From Pelargonium cotyledonis (Eukaryota; Streptophyta; Magnoliopsida; Geraniales; Geraniaceae), in NCBI GenBank assembly GCA_036897625.1, contig JAYMTA010000292.1:1-32220 (forward strand): 32,220 nt of DNA, read 5' to 3'. Under the pieces are notes generated by a model, which was not told the DNA's origin, made no database searches, and saw only the letters and a list, made by a program, of their open reading frames with translations. Shown here piece after piece: positions 1 to 10,300 of the stretch. How positions within the stretch are numbered: position 1 is the stretch's first letter; the number at the start of each line of letters is the position of its first letter. A program made the position numbers and the translations under genes.

Positions 1-83
1 CTTTTTATAAGGATATTATTGACAATTTATGCATAACTAACTTACTAGAAAAAAAAACAAGACACTCATTTTAAGACAAATAT

Positions 84-108
84 GCAATATTTTGAGACGA
101 AGAAAGTA
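84..108. repeat. Possible Stowaway-type MITE end
   Basis: The stretch reads as TATTTTGAGACGAAGAAAGTA, close to the terminal inverted repeat usual for plant Stowaway MITEs (a TATTTTGGGACGGAGGGAGTA-like end). The partner end would lie left of position 1, so neither the inverted pair nor a TA target duplication can be confirmed. The bases before it (gacactcattttaagacaaa) also resemble the subterminal part of such elements. Assignment rests on motif resemblance only. Confidence 0.3.
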
Positions 109-573
109 TAAAATAAGATTCTTAACATGTGCAATGGTTGCACATGTTAGAAAAATCCATTTTATATATACGTAATAGACAACCCAAATAAGGCATCAAC
201 ATGTTACATGTGGATAATTTATTAACAATTTCATTTAATTTCATGTTTGTTAGTGAAAGTTGTGCTCGTGAAATGGTCGTGTCAGAGATGAAGTTGTCAT
301 TTTGTTAAAAGACAACAAAAAACATTTATTTTACGAGGTCAGTTATTAAATTTAGGGCTCTAAAAATGTTGCAAATAAAAAAAATGGTCGGCTGCAACAT
401 TTACGAGGAAAACGAAAACTAGTGCTTAACAATTACAGTTACATTTGGCGGGTAAATAATCCTGATCATGTTTCAAGCCGCCTGATTAGTTTAGTGCACA
501 TTATTGTTACTATGTGCCGGCTCGTACCATATTGCAGCACTGGTTTGGTAACTGATGTGGAAAGTCAGCTAAC

Positions 574-587
574 ACGTGGATCCACGT
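574..587. promoter_or_regulatory. Twin ACGT palindrome containing a G-box
   Basis: ACGTGGATCCACGT is a perfect 14-bp palindrome. Its left arm overlaps CACGTG at 573-578, and CACGTGG and CCACGT face each other across GATC. ACGT cores are binding sites for plant bZIP and bHLH factors (G-box/ABRE class). It lies about 850 bp upstream of the PHT4;5-like start codon. The pattern is seen directly; function is inferred. Confidence 0.4.
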
Positions 588-1183
588 AGGATCTCACCAA
601 TAACTTCCTTAAATTTTTGTCACCCACTTCCTCTTCATTTGTTTCTTTCTATATTTCGAATTACTTACATGCATGTGAGTTTATTGTTGAAGCTCACTTG
701 AGTGTGTTTCTTTTTTTATTATTATTTTTTTTGTCTCGTAAAGTTACAAAGATTTATTCATTAATCAAACTTTTAAAAATATTAATTAGTATATAAACAC
801 CGTGTTCACATAAAATTTGTTATTTCATCTATCCACAAAATAACAATTATTTTCAAAATATTAGTAACAAATTAATTAGGCATTATTTTCTTAGTGTGTG
901 TGTGTGGGGTACATTTAGTGTTCAACCATAAAATAGCTTAACTTCAACTAGTAGAGACCTAAAACGACAATATATTACAGGGAGACCTATAGTTGAATGC
1001 ACTATAATATATAGCCAATTGGAATTTTGAGACGTTCATATAAAATGACACATCTCCAACTTGTCAAATATTAGGATAGTGTTGAGGTAGCCTTTTGAAA
1101 CACCAGTGAGAAATGTAGATAGATTTTTTCGCATTTCTCTTTATTTTCTAAATTTTGGTTGGTTGAGGTAATGAATTTCTCAA

Positions 1184-1301
1184 CCATGGTCTAACCTTCC
1201 TTCCCAGATACAGCTTACGTCATAATTATTCAGAACTATTTTTGCAGTCCTCCTCCATCGTCTAACCTTCCTTACCAGATACAGCTTACGTCATAATTAT
1301 T
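1184..1301. repeat. 47-bp direct duplication in the proximal promoter
   Basis: Copy 1 spans 1184-1230 and copy 2 spans 1255-1301, a 71-bp period. I count two mismatches in 47 positions. Each copy carries GATACAGCTTACGTCATAAT, so the ACGT core (TTACGTCAT, a bZIP/CRE-like site) is present twice. A 24-bp non-repeated spacer separates the copies. Copy 2 ends about 130 bp before the start codon, within reach of the core promoter of the transporter gene. Confidence 0.85.
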
Positions 1302-1434
1302 AATTTTCCTTTATTTTATATCCAAAGACTCCATTTAACAACAAAGCCCATTTGCATTCTCGTTCCTCTCTGTCACCTACACCTACACCAACACTCAGCT
1401 CTGTTCTGTTCTGTTCTCTACCTTTCGCTCTGCC

Positions 1435-4400
1435 ATGGCCGCCGTGGCTCAGGCCAGTCTTTTGCATTCCTCTTCGTCTACGACCCGAACCCATTTCGGT
1501 TTGATCAATTTCAGGAAGACCCATTTGGGATTCGAACGTAAAGTCCGTCTGCAATCGATCAAATGGGAGGGCGGCAGCTCGGGGAGGACGAAAACAGAGC
1601 AGCCGATGAAGAGGAACAGAGTAACGCCGGTGAGGTGCACTGCGGAGGGTATAGAGAGGGGAATGCTGTTGGGAGGGCGGGGACGGGAGGCGAAGCAGCT
1701 CGAAGATGCCGCCGTCGGGAGAGTGAGCGTGCCGGAGAGGTTCAAGGTGGTGGCTTTAATGGCGTGCGTGATGTGTCTCTGTAATGCCGATCGAGTCGTC
1801 ATGTCTGTAGCCATTGTTCCTCTGGCCGCCCAGCACGGCTGGTCTAGCTCGTTCCTGGGTATTGTGCAGGTACTCCAACAAAGCTTACATTTGGATCTTT
1901 CCAATAGCGATTCTGGGTAAAAAGAAGAAAAAGAGAGTCTCCACTCTTCAATTGAATCCAAACAGTAATGTTAACATTTATTTCAATGATTTTGAAAGTT
2001 TTTATAAAATAAAACTATTTTTTTGCCAATTTTAAAGGGGTTGTTGAGAAATTCATGAAATGAGGTGGTTGTTGTTGGGTCGCCGCCTCCAGAAATTACC
2101 ATGAAACCCTAGAAAAAGAAGATTTTTTTAATTTATTTTTTATGATACACTAATTGTGGTGTAAGGAGACACATAGGCTTTTCTGGGGACGTGCTAGCAT
2201 GAGTGAACATTGATATGTTTTGTCATGGGTTAAAAGAGTTGCATGTTGACTCAAGCTCTTTTGCCTGGGGCCAAGTTTTCACATAACCAATCAGATGAAG
2301 AAAATTAGAAAACTTGAAGATGGTTTGGTCCATATTGATTTTGTTTTTTGTTTTTTGGTGCCAAGAGTTTTAATAGTTTATTTCACTAAGTCCAACCTGC
2401 ACCAATTGATTACCAAGAAATGAAGTGAAAGGGACACTTACCAACTTCCTGACAGTGAAAATGAACAAGCCTGAGTTGCTGGATAAAGATTTATTTTACA
2501 TCAAGTAATTACAATTTGTTGGAATGATCGCATGAGGAAAAATTATGATTATATTTCAAGCATATTGGAGTAAGAGTACTGTTTAATCTAAAAAAACTGT
2601 GATTGGTTACTTTGTTTTAGCTCTACATCATGATTTTGTTCATATTTAGTATGTTCGTGTGCTGACAATTAAGATTAATTTACATGAAAATGATGCATTG
2701 AAGTCGTCCTTTCTGTGGGGATACATATTTTCGTCGCTGGTTGGAGGAGCTTTAGTGGACAGATATGGCGGTAAAAAAGTGTTGGCTTGGGGCGTGGCCT
2801 TATGGTCCTTGGCCACAGTCCTCACCCCATGGGCTGCCAACCATTCCACAGCTGGCCTTTTGGCTGTTCGCGCCTTCTTTGGACTTGCTGAAGGTGTAGC
2901 TCTTCCCTCCATGAGCACTCTCTTGTCTAGGTAACATTTTTCGCCAATTTTTGAGATGAATTGATATTTGTTCATATGCAAAGGCATAGTAAGTGTTTTG
3001 GTCCTGAAATTTAATTTGCTTGTCAAACTTGAAGAGTGAGCTCAGGTTCTTCTAGGAAAGGTTGTTCATTTAACAACAAAACCATGTCGGCACAACTTTT
3101 TAGCTACGATGTTTGTCAGTATATGTAGCGAGTTAAACATTACAAGTTTCTGGATCACCTGCAGGTGGTCCCCTAGCCAAGAACGAGCAAGTGCAGTTGG
3201 AATCTCCATGGCTGGATTTCATCTTGGCAATGTTGTTGGCTTACTACTGACCCCAATTATGCTGTCAACTATTGGTATTTCGGGCCCTTTCCTTCTCTTC
3301 TCGTCTCTTGGGGTTCTCTGGTTATCTACTTGGGCTTATGGTGTCACAAACGATCCACGAGAAAGTCAGCTCATCAGCAAGTCAGAGCTGCGACTAATAC
3401 GAGCTGGGAAAAGTGATTCGTCAGTTAAAAAGGACAAGTTTCCTCCTATTCGCCTCCTGTTGTCAAAATTACCAACTTGGGCAATCATTATTGCAAATAT
3501 AACAAACAATTGGGTGAGCTTCTTCACCTTGAGTGACTTAATCACTTTGGCAAGTGCTTGTAACTCTGTAGTCTCTATACTAACTATCTCGTACATGCTT
3601 GAAATCCAGGGATATTTTGTACTACTTAGCTGGATGCCTGTTTATTTCAAGACGGTGAGAATTTTTTCCTCAATCTTTGTTCATGGCATCGTATGCATTT
3701 GTTCTGTTGACACATGTTATTAAGAGCTACCCATTGCAACAAACACTCAGAAATTGTACTCAAATCCGGCGTCAAATTATGTGGACTATTATGTACTCAT
3801 GTATTGTTAAAAGTAATTTGTGAGATCAACAGAATAACAGTATCATTCACTGGTTTATTTTTAATTTGAAAAGCTTGAGCTATCACATTCACAAGATTAT
3901 AGCAATTGTTGAAGTTGTTCTGGGAAGTCCCAAAACAAATATTCAAACACTAGTTTTGTCTGAATACATGTTTGTTTGATGAGACTTGATGAAGGTTTTA
4001 ATTTATCTTTCTAATGCTTTGTAGGTTTTCGGTGTAAACTTGAAGCAAGCAGCTTGGTTCAGTGCTGTCCCTTGGGGAATGATGGCACTTTCTGGCTACG
4101 TTGCCGGAACAGCATCAGACTACCTAATTAAGGCAGGCTACAACGTGACATTAGTTCGAAAGGTCATGCAGGTAAAGTTCTCGTGTTTGCAAATGTTAAC
4201 AAGAGCCCTGTGTCATGGATATTCACAAGCCCGTCACAGAATGGTTCCTGAAATACATAATATTTTAGGTTAATCAGTTAATATAATTATTCAGTATAGT
4301 ACAATGGAGAGATATCAGTAGAATAGAGGTTTGATGATTAAAGTGACGATGTTCAAAGAAACATGAAAATGATTTGACTAGCAAATTAACGTGTGTGTGT

Positions 4401-5211
4401 ATATATATATATATACATACTTGAACTGTTTGCTACTAAACGACGCTAATAAAGAAACATACCTCTGAAAACATAGTTCTGTTTCTTGCCTTTTTCCAAG
4501 TCTTTAATTCAATATATAGCTGGCCTTGCTTATAATCAAGTTAAGCATACACAGAAGGCCATAAACGGAAGTTTTACACCTGACATATCGCTGTTTCCAA
4601 ATTCAAATGTATTTTGTAAAGATTGCCAGACTAATGAGCATTTGTAATTAACAGTCTATTGGTTTCATCGGGCCTGGACTGTCGTTGCTTTGCTTGAACT
4701 ATGCCAAAACACCAGTGGTGGCCTCTGTATTTATCACAGCTGCTCTGAGCTTGAGCTCTTTCAGCCAAGCTGGGTTTCTCCTAAATATTCAAGTAAGTAC
4801 AATCCACCCTCGTGACAGCGAAACTACGTAACATGCACATCAGTTTCTTATAGCATAGTAACAGCTACTTAACCTCAAATTTAATTTCACTGCTTTGGTT
4901 TATTTGATCAGGACATAGCTCCCGAGTATGCAGGAGTTCTCCATGGTATGTTCACCAAATGACCATCTCCCTTTAATCTTCTTTTTTTATTGTTATGAAG
5001 ATAATAACCATTTTACTTATTTAAAAAAACTTGAAACACAGGAATTGCAAACTCAGCTGGGACCTTAGCAGCTATAATCAGCACAATTGGAACTGGTTAT
5101 TTCGTAGAATGGCTCGGGTCCTTCCAGGCATTCCTGACATTAACTGCAGGACTTTACTTTGCTTCAACCATCTTTTGGAACCTGTATGCAACCGGAGAGC
5201 GAGTCATCTAG
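1435..5211 (+). CDS. PHT4;5: Plastid anion/phosphate transporter, PHT4;5 (ANTR6)-like, MFS family
   Basis: Coding exons: 1435-1869, 2704-2930, 3165-3513, 3610-3654, 4025-4171, 4655-4792, 4912-4945, 5042-5211. Total is 1545 nt and 514 aa, near the roughly 517 aa remembered for Arabidopsis ANTR6. Residues 1-100 are Ser/Thr/Arg-rich and poorly conserved, as expected of a chloroplast transit peptide. The membrane domain starts at about 105 with VVALMACVMCLCNADRVVMS. MFS motif A follows at about 160-172 (GALVDRYGGKKVL), and exon 3 holds the strongly conserved GISMAGFHLGNVVGLLLTP. About 12 membrane segments are expected. The family moves phosphate and other anions across plastid envelope or thylakoid membranes. 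Start choice: the first ATG after the leader, in a good context (gccATGGCC). Exons 4 (45 nt) and 7 (34 nt) are very small. The exon 2 acceptor has almost no pyrimidine tract, and an in-frame AG lies 30 nt upstream. Introns hold nothing else recognised. Subfamily assignment is from memory. Confidence 0.9.
4390..4425. repeat. (GT)n(TA)n microsatellite in a transporter intron
   Basis: A run of GTGTGTGT followed by TATATATATATA lies inside intron 5 of the PHT4;5-like gene. It is a simple sequence repeat, likely variable in length between individuals, and has no coding role. Confidence 0.9.
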
Positions 5212-6284
5212 AATCAAGTGAAGTGATTGGTGACTGGCATCAGTTCTTGATAGCATTAAAAGCCGGTAGATCCAAGGAAAATATATATGGCCAATAAGTC
5301 ATAATTCAAAGGGATTCAAATTTTTGAGTTGCATACTTGGTTAGTTCAAGTGGTTTGATCATGTATAGTTCATTTATTGTTTTGCACAGAACATACACAT
5401 CTTTCAGGTTTTGTGCCTATAGTGTCTTTGTTTCTTGATATATCTATTAGGTTAGGTTTACATGTAGATCTCAACTGTAATTTAAGGCATTAGAGTGAAG
5501 TGTAGTTTGGTGTCCACTTTGTGGTCAAAAGAACCAAACTTTGTAATAATCATGTGTCTGGGTGGAATTACTGAGACCTTGTAAACTATATATTTATTGA
5601 TTTATTGAATTCTTATATTCTCTGCTGCTCAACCCTTGGAAATTTGCAGTGAGTTGTGTGTAGTTTTTATGATTTTTCTTGTCCAATTCTCATATGAGCT
5701 TCTCTAGTAGAACTGAAACCACCTTTCTCTTCTTGGACACAAAAAAAGAAACATCTTGTAACGTTGTGCCAAATGTTACTGTTGATTGGCCAATTTTTTC
5801 TGGATAAAAAAAAGGACAGAAAAGGAAATGTATGTTTTTTGTGAGAGTTAGTAAATAAATAAATAAAATATCTTATATCTTGTATGGGAATAGAAAATTT
5901 AAGTTCTCTCCATCACACGTCTTCAGATGATATTATCTACTTTTGAGTTTTGACTCTCAACAGAGAGAAAGAGAGCTACCATTTTATCGTCCAAACCCAA
6001 CTCAAGCAGACCTGACCATCCTCAAAGGTTGGATTTTGATTTCACATGTTGCCCAAAAGATCTTGAAAATCTTCCTACAAAAGATTTCTGGGTTTTGTCT
6101 CAAATCCTCCACTGGTTAATCTCAAAACCCAGATAGAGATTTTGATGCTATTCCTGATCGAGGTTTCTTTCCAGCAATCAAGATTCTGATTTGACTTGTT
6201 CTTGACAAATTTCTCCAGGAAGACCCAGAAATCAAGATTTTGATTTGGGTATTTGGTGTGATCAATTTTTGTTTTGTTGGAGCT
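5212..6284 (+). other. 3' UTR of the transporter, spacer, and 5' leader of the DUF962 gene
   Basis: The first part, to about 5620, looks like the AT-rich 3' UTR of the transporter. The leader of the next gene probably begins near 5950-5990, around the GA-rich gagagaaagagag. It contains two small upstream ORFs: 6046-6066 (6 codons plus stop) and 6145-6189 (14 codons plus stop). No other gene is seen. Exact transcript ends cannot be set from the sequence. Confidence 0.5.
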
Positions 6285-6623
6285 ATGAATTTCAGGAGCT
6301 TAGATGATTTCTGGGCTTTCTATGTGAGTCAGCACTCGAAACCCTCGACGAGGCGATGGCATTTTGCAGGCACACTGGCTAGCAATCTGATGTTGCTTTA
6401 CTCTGTTTTGTTCAATTGGTGGTTTGTGCTGTTGGTGCCAATTGTTGGGTATGGTTTGGCTTGGTACAGCCATTTCTTTGTGGAGGGTAATGTTCCAGCC
6501 ACTTTTGGGCATCCATTTTGGTCTCTTCTCTGTGATTACAAGATGTTTGGGTTGATGCTTACTGGGAAAATGGATAAAGAGATCAAGAGGCTTGGCAAGA
6601 GACCTGTTTTACAAGGTTTCTAA
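6285..6623 (+). CDS. DUF962 / Mpo1-like small membrane protein
   Basis: A single-exon frame of 112 aa starting MNFRSLDDFW and ending GKRPVLQGF. Length and sequence fit the plant DUF962 proteins related to yeast Mpo1 (YGL010w), an ER dioxygenase that shortens 2-hydroxy fatty acids during phytosphingosine breakdown. Four histidines sit at the conserved places: H17, H26 (RRWHF), H63 (WYSHFFVEGN) and H76 (FGHP). In Mpo1 such residues bind iron. A hydrophobic stretch at about 31-60 gives one or two membrane spans. The reading frame stays open upstream to about 6240 but has no in-frame ATG there, so 6285 is the start. The next gene, DEX1, converges on it from the other strand, with about 770 bp between stop codons. 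The enzymatic role in plants is inferred from the family. Confidence 0.9.
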   Translation: MNFRSLDDFWAFYVSQHSKPSTRRWHFAGTLASNLMLLYSVLFNWWFVLLVPIVGYGLAWYSHFFVEGNVPATFGHPFWSLLCDYKMFGLMLTGKMDKEIKRLGKRPVLQGF

Positions 6624-7396
6624 ATTTGATTTGCTTGTTTTCAGTTCATTTCAGCTCATACTGTCTCTCAGTCTCAATCTCAGTCTCATGTATTGTATGT
6701 AACTTTGTTGAAATAAGAACACGATTACAATTTCAATCACTGACCAGTTTTGATCATTGCAGTTTCATGGTGATTGATTGGATAAGATAAAGAGTGCAGA
6801 ACTCATGCACTGCCAAGCTAATCATAAATCATAATTCAGCCTAATCTGGGTAGCTAAAGTCTGGGATTTTGTATTCAGTTTGTAGCATTTACAGTCTTGA
6901 TTTTTGAAACACAGTTGGGGCACAAATCCAAGCAAAGCCTTATTTGTGAAGGTTACAGTATCTAGTAGCAAATACAAAATAGTATCAAGATGACCAGTAA
7001 CTTGAACAAATTAAGATTAACCCACATATATATAGATAGATAGATAGATACTAGGCTACAAAGATGTACACGAATAAAGAGTTGGCAGGAATTCAAATCT
7101 TCTGCTGTAAATTCACATATAGTATATATTTCTTCAGTACGACGCCTCTTAAGTCATTATCATCGAAAAGCCTCAGCAGCGGAAGAGATGCAAGAAATGA
7201 TTGGTGGTTTGTTCAAATGTTCCCAATGTTAAGTTCAATTCTATTACAAGTTCTTACTTCCAATCTCCCGAAACTTGGATTCAGTTGAAGGGGCCTTGAA
7301 GTTGCTGAAATTTCCGACCCTGGTTCAGGTGATTTGTTGCTCAGTATTTGGTAAGACTATGGTATATGTCTCAAGAATTAGATGCAGGTTCAATGA
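6624..7396. other. Convergent 3' UTR region between the DUF962 gene and DEX1
   Basis: The DUF962 3' UTR probably ends near 6740, where an AT-rich stretch follows a repeated CTCAGTCTCAATCTCAG. The DEX1 3' UTR enters from the right on the minus strand. A TAGA tetranucleotide run lies at about 7030-7050. The small frames at 7064-7288 and 7275-7396 show no recognisable protein and overlap probable UTR. No further gene is seen. Confidence 0.6.
7030..7050. repeat. (TAGA)n microsatellite
   Basis: About five tandem TAGA units follow a short TA run, in the spacer between two convergent genes. It is a simple repeat with no visible function. Confidence 0.9.
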
Positions 7397-10300
7397 TCAC
7401 AAATCAGTGTTCCGTGAAAACGATGGCAAAGGCACGGCCTCCTGTGGTCGAAGGATGACGAGCACACCAAACATGCCAAGCATTGGGAGGACAAGAAGCC
7501 ACTTCAGTAGTTTATAGTAGTGCATATGGAATGTGAGGGAGAAATCATCTGAGAAGTATAGTCCATTCTTGTCAACCATCTCCACTAAAACAGTCCCCGT
7601 AGTCCTCACCCCAACTGTAGGGAGCTTTACTCGGTATTTTCCAGGACTCTGAAAGATTTTATTTTGCGTTATCTTGCGGTCTCCCATGTAGTTACCAGGA
7701 ACTAACAAGGTTGTCTGCATTATTTCCAAACACGCCAATTGTAAACAATGAGATTCATATAATGATAATAGTGTCTTTCAAAACACAACACTGGGGAAAA
7801 AAAAAAGCAGCTTACCGTGACATTATATGGGGCTTGAGTCCCAGACGGGTATCTATGCCCATCTACAATCTCAAACTCCACCCAGAAGTTCTTGCCTTCC
7901 TCATCGCGGAAAGCTCTTGATGGATGTGTAACATATATTCCTTCGCGATTGTGGCGGTTTGCAACATTGTTTCTTCCTTGATTTGGTGATCTCCATGCCT
8001 GAAAAGTGCAAACACAGACTATTAGGAATCAGAAACTAAAAGATGTTCATATAGTTGCAGATCTATCTTGCCTTGAGAGGATGATGTGGAGCAGGTGTTG
8101 AGAAGCAGAAGACATTGCCATTCATGGTTGTGACAATAAGATCAAGATCATCTCCACCATCAACATTGTCGGCCAATACCATGCTATATCTGCCAAGAAG
8201 AAATTCACAATTTTAAATACATACTGGTATAAAAATAACCCATATCAGAGTAATGGTGTCACAGAACTAAGAGAATGTCTTACGATGTTTCACCAATATC
8301 AACAACATCAGCACATGATGTAGGTCCGTCTATGAGATACAAATAACCATCAAATGAGGTTGTAACTAGAGTAAGTCCCTTCTTTTTCTCCCCACGCATA
8401 CTTAGATCGACAAGGAGAACTTGGTTCATCACTCTCCCATGAGTTCTATATGGATATGGACGTACATGTGACCCATCCTTGCCACTGAGAACGTATATGT
8501 TACCAGACAGTGTTGCAACCACCACATCAGTATGGCCATCCCCATCAACGTCACCAACAGTTGGACCCTAAGAAATATGGTAATATATATCACATCACTC
8601 AACTATCAACTAAAACAGGTATTTCCGTAATCACATTATAGCACAATTTGCATTGCATACACATGTATACATAAGATCAACTTATAATTAATAAAAAACA
8701 AACAAATGCATTTCACAGCTTTTAAACCATTAAGCCACAAAGATAGAAAAAGAAACAAGACTAACACAACTTTCTTCAATGGATTGCAGTTACACATTGG
8801 AGAACCACTACACTAAGATATTCAGTATAATGGTAAATTAACATCAGCTGGGCCAGCAAAAATTACATCAGAAAAATTCATGTTATTTTATTTTATATTT
8901 CTTTTACTGCAAAACTTGCACTGAATAAGGGTCTTAAAAATTCCGTAACAGTCCAAGTTCACCATAATCCTGTCTATGCAGACAAAGTATCTTTACACAC
9001 ACACAAACGCAATGATTTCCATATATAAAAATTATTGAAACCCCTTTGCATAGAATATGCAAATCCACACAGAGTAGTCAAGATGCACCCCAGCAGATAT
9101 GGTAAAATATTTGGATTCTATGGAATCGAGATATAAAAGATTGGATATGGCTGGCATTTACAAGGATATAGATTGGGGAATAAACATGACTTTGCAGAAA
9201 AGTCAGGTCTGAATCCAAGAAGCTAATAATTTTTAATGTTAGTCAAGGCTTCAATTTACAAAATATTCATTTCAGCTTGATAGGTTGCCAACAATGAATC
9301 ATACCATACCTGTGGAATAAGACTCTTAACATGCGTTTCCCAGATTTCTTCTCCTTGTGGAGTCCATGCAGCAACATTTCCATGTGCATCAGCAGTAACT
9401 AGTTCAATTTTTCCATCATCATTGATATCAGCAGCAACAACAGGGCCTTGAATTTCAGCCATTTCAAGGGGAAATTTTTCTCTGACTTTGCCTGAATGGA
9501 GAGTACATTTGTAGCACAGAATCAAGAGATCAAAACAGAAAGCATCCAAAGGATAAGAGTAGTTCATCAGAGTTAGTCTGTAAAGAGCATTAGCAGATGA
9601 AACTATAGACTTAATGCAGATAATTGTTCACAATTGCATATATGGATGGCAGAGGTTATAGACAATAGGATTTAGGGTGATGGATAGTCTAAGAAATGGG
9701 TTATCATTAAGACATTTACTAAGATCTAAAACAAGTGAGCATCACAAAATAGCTGCCATCTTCTACAACATCATAGGGGCTAAAAACAATCTGTGCAGAT
9801 GAAAATGAAGTTACAATACAAACCAAAGAGTAAATAAAGGAATGAATTTGTAGTAACACACGGACCAATCTGAACAGTTTTTGCAAGATAGTAAATCAGC
9901 ATGTGATTCCAAGAGATTACCATGATGATCCAAGACATAGAACAAGCCAAAAGAAGTTCCAACAAGAATGTCCAAATTCCCATCGCCATCCAAATCAACA
10001 ACTGTTGGAGAAGAATATATATAAGCACGAAAATTTCCTGTATCTGTACTTAGATCTAGCTGTGTGGTCCACTTAACTTGCTTCGTATCAAGATTAAAAA
10101 CAACAATAGCACCAGCTACATATTTTCCAATATCAATTCCACCCAATTCTTTCAAATGCTCTGGGTTGTCATAGTACCTATAAAATGTCAACTTATAATA
10201 TGGTTAGTTCACATTCAACTAATTCTTTAATACACAATCCATGTTAATATTCATAATATCCACCAATTAGAGGCAGAGAATACACAGATAAGGTAAATCT

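Larger units (their letters stand above)
109..1434 (+). promoter_or_regulatory. Upstream region and 5' leader of the PHT4;5-like gene
   Basis: No coding sequence is visible. The region is AT-rich, with a G-box (CACGTG, 573-578) inside a 14-bp palindrome (574-587), a short TG run (about 895-906), and a 47-bp direct duplication at 1184-1230 and 1255-1301 that carries CTTACGTCAT twice. A weak TATA-like stretch (ttattttatatcc) lies near 1311-1323, followed by a pyrimidine-rich probable leader up to the ATG. The transcription start cannot be fixed from the sequence. Confidence 0.5.

Noticed and set aside
1449..1961. 170-aa minus-strand frame opposite transporter exon 1
   Set aside because: It is the shadow of a strongly supported coding exon and shows no family motif.
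5031..5297. 88-aa frame at the end of the transporter
   Set aside because: It is out of frame with the last exon, which reads GIANSAGTLAAII...ATGERVI and stops at 5211.
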